NCBI GenBank assembly: GCA_963575675.1
Contig: CAUYUA010000022.1
Span: 1-64,000, forward strand
Direction of reading: 5' to 3'
DNA length: 64,000 bases
Origin: CAUYUA01 sp963575675
Lineage (GTDB): Bacteria; Pseudomonadota; Alphaproteobacteria; Azospirillales; Azospirillaceae
The position numbers and the translations under genes are program-made. The notes beneath the pieces were generated by a model. That model ran no database searches and was not told the DNA's origin. It saw only the letters and a program-made list of their open reading frames with translations. This document shows, one piece after another, positions 12,149 to 20,912 of the stretch (the first letter of the stretch is position 1; the number at the start of each line of letters is the position of its first letter).

Positions 12149-13221
12149 GGGTTGTTGTCGCCTTCACCCTTGCGGTTCCCATGCTCGGCGGTTGCGGCCG
12201 TTGGGTGGAAAGCGTGTCGCCGTTCGACTTCGGCGACCGTTCTGGAAACGCCGAGGAAACCATTGTCGCAGGACGCGGGGATTCCATCTACGCCCTCGCG
12301 CGACGCCACAACGTCCCAACACGCGACCTGATCGAAGCCAACAATCTAAAACCCCCCTATGTTCTAGAGGCCGGGCAGAAGCTTGTGTTGCCTCACGTTC
12401 GAGCCTACACCGTTCAAAAAGGCGATTCCATCTACGCCATATCTCGATCGTTTAACGTCGACTCCAACGAATTGGTTCGGACCAACGGCCTTCAGCCGCC
12501 TTACGCAATTCGCGTCGGGCAAGTGCTGCGCCTTCCCGACCGCGAGGGACGCTCCAACCTCTCCAACCTCTCCGACGACGCCACCGTCGCCGCCGCGCTC
12601 CCCAGCCCGATTCGCAAGCCCGACTCCCAAGATTCCGCCAATTCTCTTACGCCCAACAACGCCGCGCTTCCCACGCCGCCGCCCCTCCCCGCGCGCTCGA
12701 CGGGCGGACGCAAGCCCGGTGACCAACGCCCATCCAACACACGCCTTGCCGTCGAAGAAGACCCTTCGACTCCGGCCTCCCATTCGCTTGCCCGCCCCAA
12801 ACCCTCACGCGGCGGAATGCGTTTTATGTGGCCCGTGCGCGGCAAAACCATTTCCGACTTCGGCAACAAACCCGACGGATTGCACAACGACGGCGTCAAT
12901 GTTGCAGCGCCTCGCGGAACGCCCGTGTTGGCCTCGGAAAACGGCGTCGTCGTCTACGCCGGAAACGAGCTGCGCGGATACGGAAACCTTTTGCTGTTGC
13001 GCCATCAAAACGGCTGGATGACCGCATACGCTCATCTCGACCAAATCTCGGTGGAAAAAGGCGCGCAAGTCCAGCGCGGACAAGCCGTGGCCACGGTCGG
13101 CGCCACCGGCACCGTCGCCACGCCACAGCTCCATTTTGAGATTCGCAAAGGAAACCAAGCGGTTAACCCAGCGGATTATCTAACCTCCGGAGCACAAATG
13201 AGCGCCCTGTCCTCGCAATAG
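12076..13221 (+). CDS. LysM-LysM-M23 lipoprotein, NlpD-like amidase activator (degenerate LytM)
   Basis: The 381-aa exported lipoprotein has a basic N-terminus, hydrophobic segment and lipobox MLGGC (Cys40). Two LysM peptidoglycan-binding domains follow (about 62-107 and 112-155, both with GDSIYA), then a Pro/Ser-rich linker and a C-terminal M23/LytM domain (about 260-372). Key zinc ligands look lost: the usual HxxxD motif reads HNDGVNV, with Asn in place of Asp, and the usual HxH reads QLH. This is the pattern of NlpD/EnvC-type amidase activators rather than active endopeptidases. Context, downstream of surE-pcm as nlpD in E. coli, agrees. An AmiC-type amidase is encoded at 29.3 kb as a plausible partner. 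The GTG start is the only one that preserves the signal peptide. Confidence 0.88.
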   Translation: MARSLRASTARSADRKRGACSIGLRVVVAFTLAVPMLGGCGRWVESVSPFDFGDRSGNAEETIVAGRGDSIYALARRHNVPTRDLIEANNLKPPYVLEAGQKLVLPHVRAYTVQKGDSIYAISRSFNVDSNELVRTNGLQPPYAIRVGQVLRLPDREGRSNLSNLSDDATVAAALPSPIRKPDSQDSANSLTPNNAALPTPPPLPARSTGGRKPGDQRPSNTRLAVEEDPSTPASHSLARPKPSRGGMRFMWPVRGKTISDFGNKPDGLHNDGVNVAAPRGTPVLASENGVVVYAGNELRGYGNLLLLRHQNGWMTAYAHLDQISVEKGAQVQRGQAVATVGATGTVATPQLHFEIRKGNQAVNPADYLTSGAQMSALSSQ

Positions 13222-13252
13222 GCCACCTTAAAGTTTTCAAGACCTTGCGATC

Positions 13253-13276
13253 GGCGCCGATAGGCGCCTTTTGCTT
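13253..13276 (+). terminator. Intrinsic terminator of the serS-surE-pcm-nlpD-like operon
   Basis: GGCGCC GATA GGCGCC forms a 6-bp GC stem with a 4-nt loop, followed by TTTTGCTTT, about 30 bases after the lipoprotein stop codon. Confidence 0.7.
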
Positions 13277-13371
13277 TCCTCTTCGCCTTTTCTTTGCTCT
13301 CGCAATTCATCACGAACCTCTCATAAGCCATGCAAGCTCCACTCAAGAAGAGGCGTCTATAAGGTGTTGTT

Positions 13372-14094
13372 ATGAAACAAAGCATCACACTGAAGATATC
13401 TATAGCAATCCTTATCCTGCTCTCCTCTGGTTTGGCTCTGATCGCCTACCTCAATTATGCAAAATTCGCAAAAACCTATGACGGCATCGAACAGTCACGC
13501 TACGAAACGATTGCCGCCGAACTTAAGCAAAGCATTGAGTCCAGTCTCGATTTGGGATTGTCGCTCACTCAGAATCAGAACCTTGAAACGGTCATCAAAA
13601 ACGCAAAAAGAACTTTTTCCCGCATTTTATTTATCGAAATCTCCGACAACAATGGCGAAGCCTTGTTCAGCACGGAGCCTCCCGAAGACTTCGAAGCCGA
13701 ACGCATTCACAATCGGAATATGCGCATCACAAAGAAAATAGAAAACAGCTTCGGCGAAGTCGTTGGACAAATTTCCTTAAATTATTCAACATCACAAAAA
13801 ATTAAAGTATTCGAAAGCGTTCGAAAATATCTAACAAGCGTTTTCTTTTCGATTATAGCGATGTTTTCTTTTATTGCCTTCATTTCCGTTCATCTCTTAT
13901 TCAAGAAATTCGGCCACAGCCTACATCTGGCGTCGACGGCGTCCTTGGGGCCAATCGACGACGAAAACACAACAGTCAAAATTACCGCCGCCAACAAAAT
14001 AAGTCAGCATATCAACGAATTCCGTTACGCCGTCGTCGATACGGTCGCCACGCTCAACGAAGTTGAAGCGACGCTCGCCGACGCTTCTCTTTGA
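13372..14094 (+). CDS. Two-TM protein with periplasmic sensor-like domain
   Basis: I do not recognise the family. The 240-aa protein has one TM segment at about 7-27, a periplasmic region of about 125 residues, a second TM at about 152-175 and a 65-residue cytoplasmic tail. This resembles a sensor without an output domain. The periplasmic part contains FIEISDNNGEALFSTEPPEDF, similar in style to small Cache/PAS-like sensor folds. The ATG follows AAGGTG at good spacing. The next gene, 40 bp downstream, begins with a sensor module of the same topology fused to a transporter, so the two are probably cotranscribed and may work together. A role in ligand sensing is inference. Confidence 0.75.
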   Translation: MKQSITLKISIAILILLSSGLALIAYLNYAKFAKTYDGIEQSRYETIAAELKQSIESSLDLGLSLTQNQNLETVIKNAKRTFSRILFIEISDNNGEALFSTEPPEDFEAERIHNRNMRITKKIENSFGEVVGQISLNYSTSQKIKVFESVRKYLTSVFFSIIAMFSFIAFISVHLLFKKFGHSLHLASTASLGPIDDENTTVKITAANKISQHINEFRYAVVDTVATLNEVEATLADASL

Positions 14095-14134
14095 TGTTTG
14101 TCTTTGGTCATCCCGGCGCCGGAAAGAAAATGTT

Positions 14135-16264
14135 ATGAGTCCTCCTGCCCGTTCCTCCAACGTCAACCTCTTCCAGCGCGTCTCTTCAAGAATCAGCAAA
14201 AAGCTGCTTGTTCTCTCTCTGCTGCTTCTGACGCTCGCCGCCGCGTCTTTTTCCTGGTTTGCGCTCCAAAAATTTGAAGACGAACTCTCGCCGGAATTGG
14301 CGGAAAAAGCGTCAACCATCGGAAAAATTGTTTCCGCCCAAGTCCAAAGCGCTGTTCTTCTCGGAGTTCCATTCAATGAATTGGTTGGAGTCAAAGATTT
14401 TCTTCGCTCCATAATTGAAGACAATCCTGAAATTTCTTATATCTCCATCACCTACCCAAACGGAAATACGTTATATTCAGAAGGCGCTTCCTACAAAAAA
14501 GAAGAGAACGCGCTTCACGCTCTACTCGACAGCAATAAGATTGGCGCCGTCACATCTTCCCTCCATATCTTGCTCGACGACTTTATCAACACGATCCTGC
14601 CGATTTATAAAAAAGACATCCTCTATGGATATGTCCACGTTGGAACGGAAAAGACGATTATCGAAAAAGCCCTAAAAGAAGTCGTCTTTGATGTTCTTGT
14701 GATTTTCCTCACAGCAATGATCATTACATTTGAAGCATTGCTCTTGCTTATGACTCGAAACGTCAATTTCCCTTTGCGCGTCGCCAATAAAATTCTTGAG
14801 CTTGGCCGCTCCGGAAACTTTGTCAGCGGCGTGAAATTAAACGCCAAAGATGAAATCCATCGATTCGTTGGAGAAATCGACAACATCGTCTCTTACCTCT
14901 CCCGAAAACACGAAGCCATAGCCCAACGCCTCCGCCGCGCCGAATCACAGAACTCTTCCGACCCACAGACGCTGAGAAGCATCGAAAAAGCCAAGTTTCT
15001 TATGGCTTCTTACGAACAGAAATTTCATTTCAGCACGATCGACATCAGCAATGAAATTAAGCAAAGCGGTCTGGTCAGCATTCGAGCCCCCTTATTTTCT
15101 TTTATGTTTGCTGAAGAATTATCGCGCTCTTTCTTTCCTTTGTACGTTAAAGAGTTATTTAAGCCCATTCCCGGTCTTTCCGCCAATATGGTGATCGGCC
15201 TGCCTATCGCTTTTTTTATGCTGATTGTCGCCCTCTTCACCCCGATCTGCGGAACTCTTGTCGATCGCTGGGGTGCCCGCCGCTTGGTGATGCTTGGCCT
15301 CATCCCCGCAATCGCCGGATTCGTCGGAACCGCTCAGGCGGAAAATTTATATCAGCTTTTGCTCTATCGCAGCCTTGTCGCCATTGGTTACGCCGCCGTC
15401 TTTATCGGTGCGCAAGGCTATATCGCCAAAAACACCACCGCAGAGAACCGCGCCGCAGGCATGGCCAATTTCGTCGGCGCCGTAATCGGCGCCAGTATCT
15501 GCGGCGTCTCCATCGGCGGCATTTTGGCGGAACAAATCGGCTATCGCGCGACGTTCTTCATTTCCGCACTTCTGGCCATAATCGCCGGAGCATTGGTTTC
15601 TATGGTCATTCCGAGGGAAAGCCCGAACACAAACCAAATTCAAAAACGAGCGCCCCTTCTACACACATTGATTATCTTAAAAAATATCAGATTCATTTCC
15701 CTTCTTCTCTTTTCCTCCATTCCGACAAAATTGGTTTTAACAGGATATCTCTTTTACCTTGCGCCGCTTTACTTGCACGACATGGCGCTCTCGAAATCTG
15801 AAATTGGTCGCTATATGATGGCCTATAGCGTCATTATTATCATATTCATGCCCATCATGGCGCGATGGGCCGATCGCACACAAAAACACGCTCTTTTTGT
15901 GGCCCTAGGCGGGCTCCTAACCGGCGCCGGCGGCCTCATCCTTCTGATATGGCAAAGCAGCGAAGCCGTACTCGCCAGCATCATCGCCATCGGTATGGCG
16001 CATGCTCTCAACAACGCAACGCAATTGGCCCTGGCGCCTGAGGTGTCTCAAAAAGAGTGCGCTTCCATCGGCGTGTCAACCATGTTTTCCTTTTATAGAC
16101 TTATCGAACGCGGCGGCGCGATCATCGGCCCGATTGTTTCGGCAACTTTGGCCTCTTTTTATGGCTACAATCAGTCCATTATAATGCTCAGTCTCGGAGC
16201 GTTCGGATGCAGCGTTCTGTTCTCACTTGTTTTCCTTGTCTTCCGAGAAAAAAAACGCCTATGA
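14135..16264 (+). CDS. Membrane sensor domain fused to MFS transporter
   Basis: The 709-aa protein joins two modules. Residues 1-210 are sensor-like: TM at about 23-43, a periplasmic domain of about 135 aa (ISYISITYPNGNTLYSEG), then a second TM. The cytoplasmic stretch 210-290 is HAMP-like plus coiled coil. From about residue 300 comes a 12-TM major facilitator domain with the loop 2-3 signature GTLVDRWGARR and TM-rich repeats to the end. Transport substrate is unknown. The start is ATG at 14135 after GGAAAG; an upstream in-frame codon at 14063 overlaps the previous gene and is less likely. The fusion suggests transport gated by, or coupled to, an extracellular signal. It sits between a sensor-like gene and a ClpP-like gene. 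Confidence 0.85.
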   Translation: MSPPARSSNVNLFQRVSSRISKKLLVLSLLLLTLAAASFSWFALQKFEDELSPELAEKASTIGKIVSAQVQSAVLLGVPFNELVGVKDFLRSIIEDNPEISYISITYPNGNTLYSEGASYKKEENALHALLDSNKIGAVTSSLHILLDDFINTILPIYKKDILYGYVHVGTEKTIIEKALKEVVFDVLVIFLTAMIITFEALLLLMTRNVNFPLRVANKILELGRSGNFVSGVKLNAKDEIHRFVGEIDNIVSYLSRKHEAIAQRLRRAESQNSSDPQTLRSIEKAKFLMASYEQKFHFSTIDISNEIKQSGLVSIRAPLFSFMFAEELSRSFFPLYVKELFKPIPGLSANMVIGLPIAFFMLIVALFTPICGTLVDRWGARRLVMLGLIPAIAGFVGTAQAENLYQLLLYRSLVAIGYAAVFIGAQGYIAKNTTAENRAAGMANFVGAVIGASICGVSIGGILAEQIGYRATFFISALLAIIAGALVSMVIPRESPNTNQIQKRAPLLHTLIILKNIRFISLLLFSSIPTKLVLTGYLFYLAPLYLHDMALSKSEIGRYMMAYSVIIIIFMPIMARWADRTQKHALFVALGGLLTGAGGLILLIWQSSEAVLASIIAIGMAHALNNATQLALAPEVSQKECASIGVSTMFSFYRLIERGGAIIGPIVSATLASFYGYNQSIIMLSLGAFGCSVLFSLVFLVFREKKRL

Positions 16265-16380
16265 AGCTTTATTGATGCGCTGCGTCACTCTTTGCTTTCT
16301 TTTGTCGCGCCCATCCCACCATTGACCTTTCCATTGTGTTTTGGCCTTTCTGTTGGAAGCGCCCTCAAGGAGAATCGCCC

Positions 16381-17022
16381 ATGTCATCAATTAAACCATT
16401 TTACGCCGCAGACGACGACGAGGACAACGATGATGAGGAGCATTCTGAAAAGAAGTCCGCTAAAAAACCTCCTGCGTCTTTCGCCGCTGTTCAGCAAAAC
16501 CTTTTCAAGGCGCGCACAGTCCTAATCTTCGGCGAAATCTCGATGAAGCTGGCTCAAGAGATTTCCGCACAACTTCTGGCTTTATCGGTTGAAAATGACG
16601 ACCCGATTCGCATTGTCCTGAACTCGCCGGGCGGCCATGTCGAGGCCGGAGACACAATCCACGACATGATCCGCTTTGTGACTCCGACGATCAAAATTTT
16701 GGGAACAGGTTGGGTGGCCAGCGCCGGAGCGCATATTTTTCTCGCCGCAAAACGAGAGAACCGTTTTTGCCTCCCAAACACGCGGTTTCTGATTCATCAG
16801 CCTCTTGGCGGCGCGGGAGGCCGAGCCGTCGATATCGCCATCGAGGCCAAAGAAATTATTAAGATGCGAGGAAGGTTGAATCGGATCATCGCGCATGAAA
16901 CCGGACAACCTCTTGAGAAAGTTGAGCGCGACACAGACCGTAACTACTGGATGTCTGCGGAAGAAGCGCGCGTCTATGGTCTTGTGACCCACATTATTGA
17001 GCGCTCCGAACAGTTCCCATGA
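16381..17022 (+). CDS. ClpP-like serine protease (divergent ATP-dependent Clp proteolytic subunit)
   Basis: This 213-aa ClpP/crotonase-fold protease has a recognisable triad: Ser in GWVASAGAHIF, His in RFLIHQPLGG and Asp in RDTDRNYWM. The oxyanion-loop region NSPGGHVEAG is also present. An acidic, charged N-terminal extension (DDDEDNDDEEHSEKK, residues 11-25) replaces the usual short propeptide and is odd. AAGGAGA lies at good spacing before ATG 16381. No clpX or clpA is adjacent, so it is more likely a second, specialised ClpP paralogue than the housekeeping clpP-clpX-lon gene. It may use a Clp ATPase encoded elsewhere. Confidence 0.88.
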   Translation: MSSIKPFYAADDDEDNDDEEHSEKKSAKKPPASFAAVQQNLFKARTVLIFGEISMKLAQEISAQLLALSVENDDPIRIVLNSPGGHVEAGDTIHDMIRFVTPTIKILGTGWVASAGAHIFLAAKRENRFCLPNTRFLIHQPLGGAGGRAVDIAIEAKEIIKMRGRLNRIIAHETGQPLEKVERDTDRNYWMSAEEARVYGLVTHIIERSEQFP

Positions 17023-17039
17023 CAACCACTGAATAAATT

Positions 17040-17228
17040 AGACGGGTCCAGGGACTGTGTTCCTGGTCGTGGGGGGATTATAAGGGGGGCGCGACCGTCC
17101 CCCTTATTTGCCGCAAGGCAAGATTCGCGCAAGCTGCAAGATGTTCGCCTTGCGGCGAGGGGGACGGTCGCGCCCCCCTTATACCCCCCCCCCCACGCAA
17201 CCAGGAACACAGTCCCTGGACCCATATA
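17040..17228. repeat. Full-length inverted-repeat element between convergent clpP-like and acr3
   Basis: A near-perfect palindrome of about 180 bp: the left arm begins GGGTCCAGGGACTGTGTTCC at 17045 and the right arm is its reverse complement ending 17223. Inside each arm is TATAAGGGGGGCGCGACCGT, and towards the centre CCGCAAGG. The loop is about 30-40 bp. As DNA it could form a cruciform, as RNA a very long hairpin. It separates converging genes. Confidence 0.8.
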
Positions 17229-17237
17229 ATTTTATGT

Positions 17238-18290
17238 TTACGACAACCGAGCTGATTCGTACCAGCTCCGACTGGCGTTCACGCCCCAAGCAACGGACAA
17301 CATCACAGGAACTTCAATCAAAACGCCAACCACGGTCGCCAAAGCAGCTCCCGACTCCAAGCCATACAAACTAATTGCCGCCGCAACCGCCAGTTCAAAG
17401 AAATTACTGGCTCCGATCAAAGCCGAAGGTCCGGCAACGCAATGCGCCACCCCTAAGCGCCGCCCCAACACATAAGCAAGGCCGGCGTTAAAATACACCT
17501 GGATCAGAATCGGGACGGCAAGAAGCGCAATAACCAGAGGCTGTTCAACGATGCGGCTCCCTTGGAAACCAAACAACAACGTCAATGTGGCCAAGAGCGC
17601 TCCCAAAGACGCCGGTTGAAGAATCGCAAGCATCTTCTCCAGCATAACGACGCCGCCTTGACGAAGCAAAACGACTCTTACGAACTGAGCTATCGTCACC
17701 GGAGCAATGATGAAGAGCGCCACCGATAAAAGCAACGTGTCCCAAGGAACGGTAATCGACGACATCCCCAACAGCGCCCCGACAATCGGCCCAAACGCGA
17801 ACACCATAATCAGGTCATTCAGCGCAACCTGGCTTAAAGTAAAGTGGGGCTCGCCCCGACACAAACTCGACCATACAAACACCATGGCGGTGCAAGGCGC
17901 GGCCGCCAGCAAGATCAGCCCGGCGATATACGAATCAATTTGATCCGGAGGCAACAACGGTCGAAATAAAAAACCGACGAATAACCACGCTAAAGCCGCC
18001 ATAGAAAACGGCTTCACCGCCCAATTCACAAACAAGGTCACGCAGACGCCACGCCAATGCTCCGCAACCGAGTGTAAAGCAGTGAAGTCTATTTTGATCA
18101 GCATCGGAATAATCATCAGCCAGATCAAAAACGCCACCGGGAAATTAACTTGGCTAATTTCGGCGTGAGCGATCAGAGCAAAAAAACCAGGCGCCAAACG
18201 CCCTAAAATCACGCCGACCACAATGCATCCCGCCACCCATAAGCTCAACGTGCGCTCGAACCACGATAAGCCGCTCCGTTCGGCTGTCAT
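17238..18290 (-). CDS. acr3: Arsenite efflux permease, ACR3 family
   Basis: It exports arsenite across the inner membrane. The 350-aa protein has about 10 hydrophobic segments and the ACR3 features NFPVAFLIWLMIIPM near the N-terminus and AAPCTAMVFVWS. The latter holds the conserved Cys of TM4 needed for arsenite transport. SALIGASNFFELAVA is also typical. The ATG at 18290 overlaps the arsC stop (ATGA). It is the last gene of an arsR-arsC-acr3 operon. It ends beside the palindromic element, which probably contributes termination. Confidence 0.95.
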   Translation of the reverse strand: MTAERSGLSWFERTLSLWVAGCIVVGVILGRLAPGFFALIAHAEISQVNFPVAFLIWLMIIPMLIKIDFTALHSVAEHWRGVCVTLFVNWAVKPFSMAALAWLFVGFLFRPLLPPDQIDSYIAGLILLAAAPCTAMVFVWSSLCRGEPHFTLSQVALNDLIMVFAFGPIVGALLGMSSITVPWDTLLLSVALFIIAPVTIAQFVRVVLLRQGGVVMLEKMLAILQPASLGALLATLTLLFGFQGSRIVEQPLVIALLAVPILIQVYFNAGLAYVLGRRLGVAHCVAGPSALIGASNFFELAVAAAISLYGLESGAALATVVGVLIEVPVMLSVAWGVNASRSWYESARLS

Positions 18291-18775
18291 ACCCCACACT
18301 CCTCAGACGAGATGGCCTCAGACGGGATGGAAATCACCTCTCCATCTTCTTTTCGGAACGACGTTTTCATCGGACGCGGCAATAAAGGCAGCACCGCTTC
18401 TGAAGGACGGCATAAGCCGATTCCCAACGGCGTGATCACGATCGGTCGTTCGATCAAAATCGGATGCGCCAACATCGCATCGATCAACCTCGAATCGGTT
18501 AGACTCGGATCGTCAAGCCCCAGAGCTTCATACGGCGTTCCCTTGCGCCGCAGCAAAGCGCGAGGCGTCATTTTTAAGCGCTCCAATATCGCAACCAGCT
18601 CTACGCGGCTCGGTGGAGTCTTCAAGTATTCGATAACGATCGGCTCGATTCCAACATGACGCAGAATCCCCAAAACATTACGAGAGGTTCCACAATTCGG
18701 ATTGTGGTACATTACAACCGCCTCATTCAACGACGCCACGCTGAAATTTCGGCTTTCAACCACTGGACTCGACAT
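18287..18775 (-). CDS. arsC: Arsenate reductase, glutaredoxin-dependent ArsC family
   Basis: It reduces arsenate to arsenite for efflux by Acr3. The catalytic Cys lies in YHNPNCGTSRN (Cys28 with the start used here). The arsenate-binding arginine region is visible in LIERPIVITPLGIGLCRP. The length (162 aa) exceeds the usual ~140 because of about 20 extra N-terminal residues and a tail containing SSEECGV. The start at 18775 overlaps the end of arsR by 20 bp; an ATG at 18808 is possible but has no spacing for a ribosome site. Confidence 0.93.
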   Translation of the reverse strand: MSSPVVESRNFSVASLNEAVVMYHNPNCGTSRNVLGILRHVGIEPIVIEYLKTPPSRVELVAILERLKMTPRALLRRKGTPYEALGLDDPSLTDSRLIDAMLAHPILIERPIVITPLGIGLCRPSEAVLPLLPRPMKTSFRKEDGEVISIPSEAISSEECGV

Positions 18776-19163
18776 TCGCGGAAATCCCTGACGAAGTGAA
18801 ATCAACATCCTTGGCGCAGAGAGTTTCTATTGGAACGGCCTTCACGCGCTCCAGTCTGCATCGATCTTCAACGATGGTCTCATCGTCATCCAATGCGTTG
18901 CGAATCATCGTCGCCATAGCTTCGGCGTGGAGGTTGTTCGAACGAGACGCCAATCCGTAATAAACCCATCGTCCGGATTTTCGTTGCGTCGCCAACCCAG
19001 CCATCCGCAGCAGTGATAAATGCTTTGAAACTGTGGCGGGCGCCAAACCCAACACCATCGTCACTTGGCAGACGCATAATTCACCTAATTCCAATAGTTT
19101 TAGGATGCGAATCCGCGAAGGGTCCGCAACGGCTTTCGCCACTTGTTCAAACTGCGCCAACAT
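18756..19163 (-). CDS. arsR: ArsR-family metalloregulator
   Basis: This 135-aa winged-helix repressor releases DNA on binding arsenite/antimonite. The metal site ELCVCQV (Cys30, Cys32) is at the start of the DNA-binding helix region, followed by the recognition helix APATVSKHLSLLRMAGL. It is first in the operon, so it is autoregulated in all likelihood. A perfect inverted repeat lies 18-35 bp upstream of the ATG. The C-terminal 30 residues after KAVPIETLC are beyond the usual domain and overlap arsC. Confidence 0.94.
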   Translation of the reverse strand: MLAQFEQVAKAVADPSRIRILKLLELGELCVCQVTMVLGLAPATVSKHLSLLRMAGLATQRKSGRWVYYGLASRSNNLHAEAMATMIRNALDDDETIVEDRCRLERVKAVPIETLCAKDVDFTSSGISANVESSG

Positions 19164-19180
19164 GGGTTAACCACACCTCA

Positions 19181-19198
19181 TTTCGTTATTCAACGAAA
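19181..19198 (-). promoter_or_regulatory. Predicted ArsR operator
   Basis: TTTCGTT ATTC AACGAAA is a perfect 7-bp inverted repeat with a 4-bp spacer just upstream of the arsR ATG. Its position and symmetry fit an ArsR/SmtB-type operator that overlaps the promoter. Confidence 0.65.
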
Positions 19199-19363
19199 AA
19201 AGAAAACGTCATGTTTCAGATATCGACCGAAGACCAACGAGATGAAGAAATGACACATGTCTTTTGACATGCGGGTTAAAACATTAAATGAACTCAGGGA
19301 CTCCCCCGGACCGATCAATGCTTTAATTATCCTTCAAAAGATAGGCGTCATTTTTTCATCGAG

Positions 19364-20050
19364 TTACTTGATTTTATCCGGCCAAAGACACAGATACTCT
19401 ACAGCGCAATTCCCGCATTGAGGGCGGCGCGCCTTGCACACATGCCTCCCGTGCAAAATCAACCAGTGATGCGCATGACGACGACGCGCCACAGGCGTCA
19501 CCCGCTCCAATTCAGTCTCGACCTCTTCAGGATTGCGTCCCGGCGCCAAGCCCGTGCGATTGGAAACACGGAAAATATGCGTGTCCACCGCTATAGTCTC
19601 TTGGCCGAACGCCACATTCAACACGACATTAGCCGTTTTCCGACCGACTCCCGGCAAAGCCTCCAATGCAGTGCGATCACAAGGCACTTGACTGTCGTGC
19701 TCACAAACCAAACGCTCGGACAACGAGATTATGTTCCGCGCCTTCGCGTTAAACAATCCAATCGTGCGGATGTAAGAACGCACCCCCTCCTCACCCAAAG
19801 CCAGCATCTGTTCCGGCGTCTGCACGATCTCAAACAAAGAGCGCGTAGCTTTATTCACGCCAACGTCGGTGGCTTGCGCCGACAACACCACCGCCACCAG
19901 CAGAGTGTAAGGATTGGTGAACGATAATTCTGAACGAGGCTCGGGATTGGCTGCGGCCAGACGATCGAAGAACGCTTCGATTTGCTCCGACGACATCCGT
20001 TGACTCGGCGTCAAAGAAAAAACCATGAAAACATTTCCTTCTTTTGTCAT
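19364..20050 (-). CDS. nth: Endonuclease III (DNA glycosylase/AP lyase)
   Basis: It removes oxidised pyrimidines in base-excision repair. The 228-aa protein carries the helix-hairpin-helix LPGVGRKTANVVL with the catalytic Lys and the GPD-type Asp in AVDTHIFRVSNR. The C-terminal 4Fe-4S cluster pattern CKARRPQCGNCAVEYLC is C-x6-C-x2-C-x5-C, as expected. The ATG at 20050 is used (AAGGA upstream); ATGs 8 and 18 codons in are alternatives since the first residues are not conserved. It faces rdgB across about 210 bp. Confidence 0.96.
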   Translation of the reverse strand: MTKEGNVFMVFSLTPSQRMSSEQIEAFFDRLAAANPEPRSELSFTNPYTLLVAVVLSAQATDVGVNKATRSLFEIVQTPEQMLALGEEGVRSYIRTIGLFNAKARNIISLSERLVCEHDSQVPCDRTALEALPGVGRKTANVVLNVAFGQETIAVDTHIFRVSNRTGLAPGRNPEEVETELERVTPVARRRHAHHWLILHGRHVCKARRPQCGNCAVEYLCLWPDKIK

Positions 20051-20262
20051 TCATATTCGAGTCCTTGCGTGCCGCCATAAGAAGACTCTGAAAATATTTT
20101 TGGCTTGATACGCCGGTTTGTGTTTTTTTATATCCTCCACGACATGATTTGATTAGCGACGTTCTTACGCATCTCATTCGATCGCCAGGGCAATCGCTAA
20201 CAAGAGTTGATATGATCGACCATTGATGATCAATTGAAAAGCGCCATTCGGGGAGTTGAACA

Positions 20263-20865
20263 ATGTGTGCTGCACGGACTTTTTGCGGAGATACACTGAT
20301 AATCGCAAGTCATAACCAAGGAAAAGTTCGTGAATTTGCCGAGCTTTTGCGTCCATATGCGGCGCAGGTGCAATCGGCGAGTGAACTTGGGCTTATTGAG
20401 CCGGAAGAGACGGGAAACAACTTCATCGCCAATGCCGAGATCAAAGCAAAAGCAGCGGCAAAAGCAGGATATATTGCTCTAGCAGACGACAGCGGACTGG
20501 TGGTTCCGGCTCTAGGCGGACAACCAGGAATTTATTCGGCGCGATGGGCGGGACCAGAGCGTGATTTTCAGAAAGCAATGGGCCTAATTTGGAGCAAATT
20601 AGGTGAAAATCCTCGTGATCGTTCGGCGTTTTTTGTGTGCGCGTTAGCATTGGCGTGGCCGGATGGGCATTGTGAATCCGTTGAAGGGCGAGTTTACGGG
20701 TCTTTGGTGTGGCCGGCCCGTGGCGAGCGCGGATTCGGCTATGACCCGATTTTCGTGCCGACCGGACACACGCAAACATTTGCCGAGATGTTGCCCGCAA
20801 CAAAACACGCTCTGAGTCATCGCGCCGATGCTTTACAGCAATTGGTTGAACGCTGCTTCGTTTAA
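20263..20865 (+). CDS. rdgB: dITP/XTP pyrophosphatase (HAM1/RdgB)
   Basis: This house-cleaning enzyme hydrolyses non-canonical purine nucleoside triphosphates to the monophosphates. The 200-aa sequence has the family start IIASHNQGKVREF, the metal-binding ALADDSGLVVPAL and the base-recognition segment GERGFGYDPIF. Its length is normal. The neighbours rph and hemW, frequent in other bacteria, are absent. It ends against a repeat element and a converging AMIN/SEL1 gene. Confidence 0.96.
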   Translation: MCAARTFCGDTLIIASHNQGKVREFAELLRPYAAQVQSASELGLIEPEETGNNFIANAEIKAKAAAKAGYIALADDSGLVVPALGGQPGIYSARWAGPERDFQKAMGLIWSKLGENPRDRSAFFVCALALAWPDGHCESVEGRVYGSLVWPARGERGFGYDPIFVPTGHTQTFAEMLPATKHALSHRADALQQLVERCFV

Positions 20866-20912
20866 AGAAGACGGCATGGCTCTTGACGCTTCCGAATAAG
20901 GAAACAAGAAAG

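Noticed and set aside
18776..18808. Earlier ATG for arsC at 18808
   Set aside because: No room for a ribosome site, and it would deepen the overlap with arsR; 18775 is preferred.
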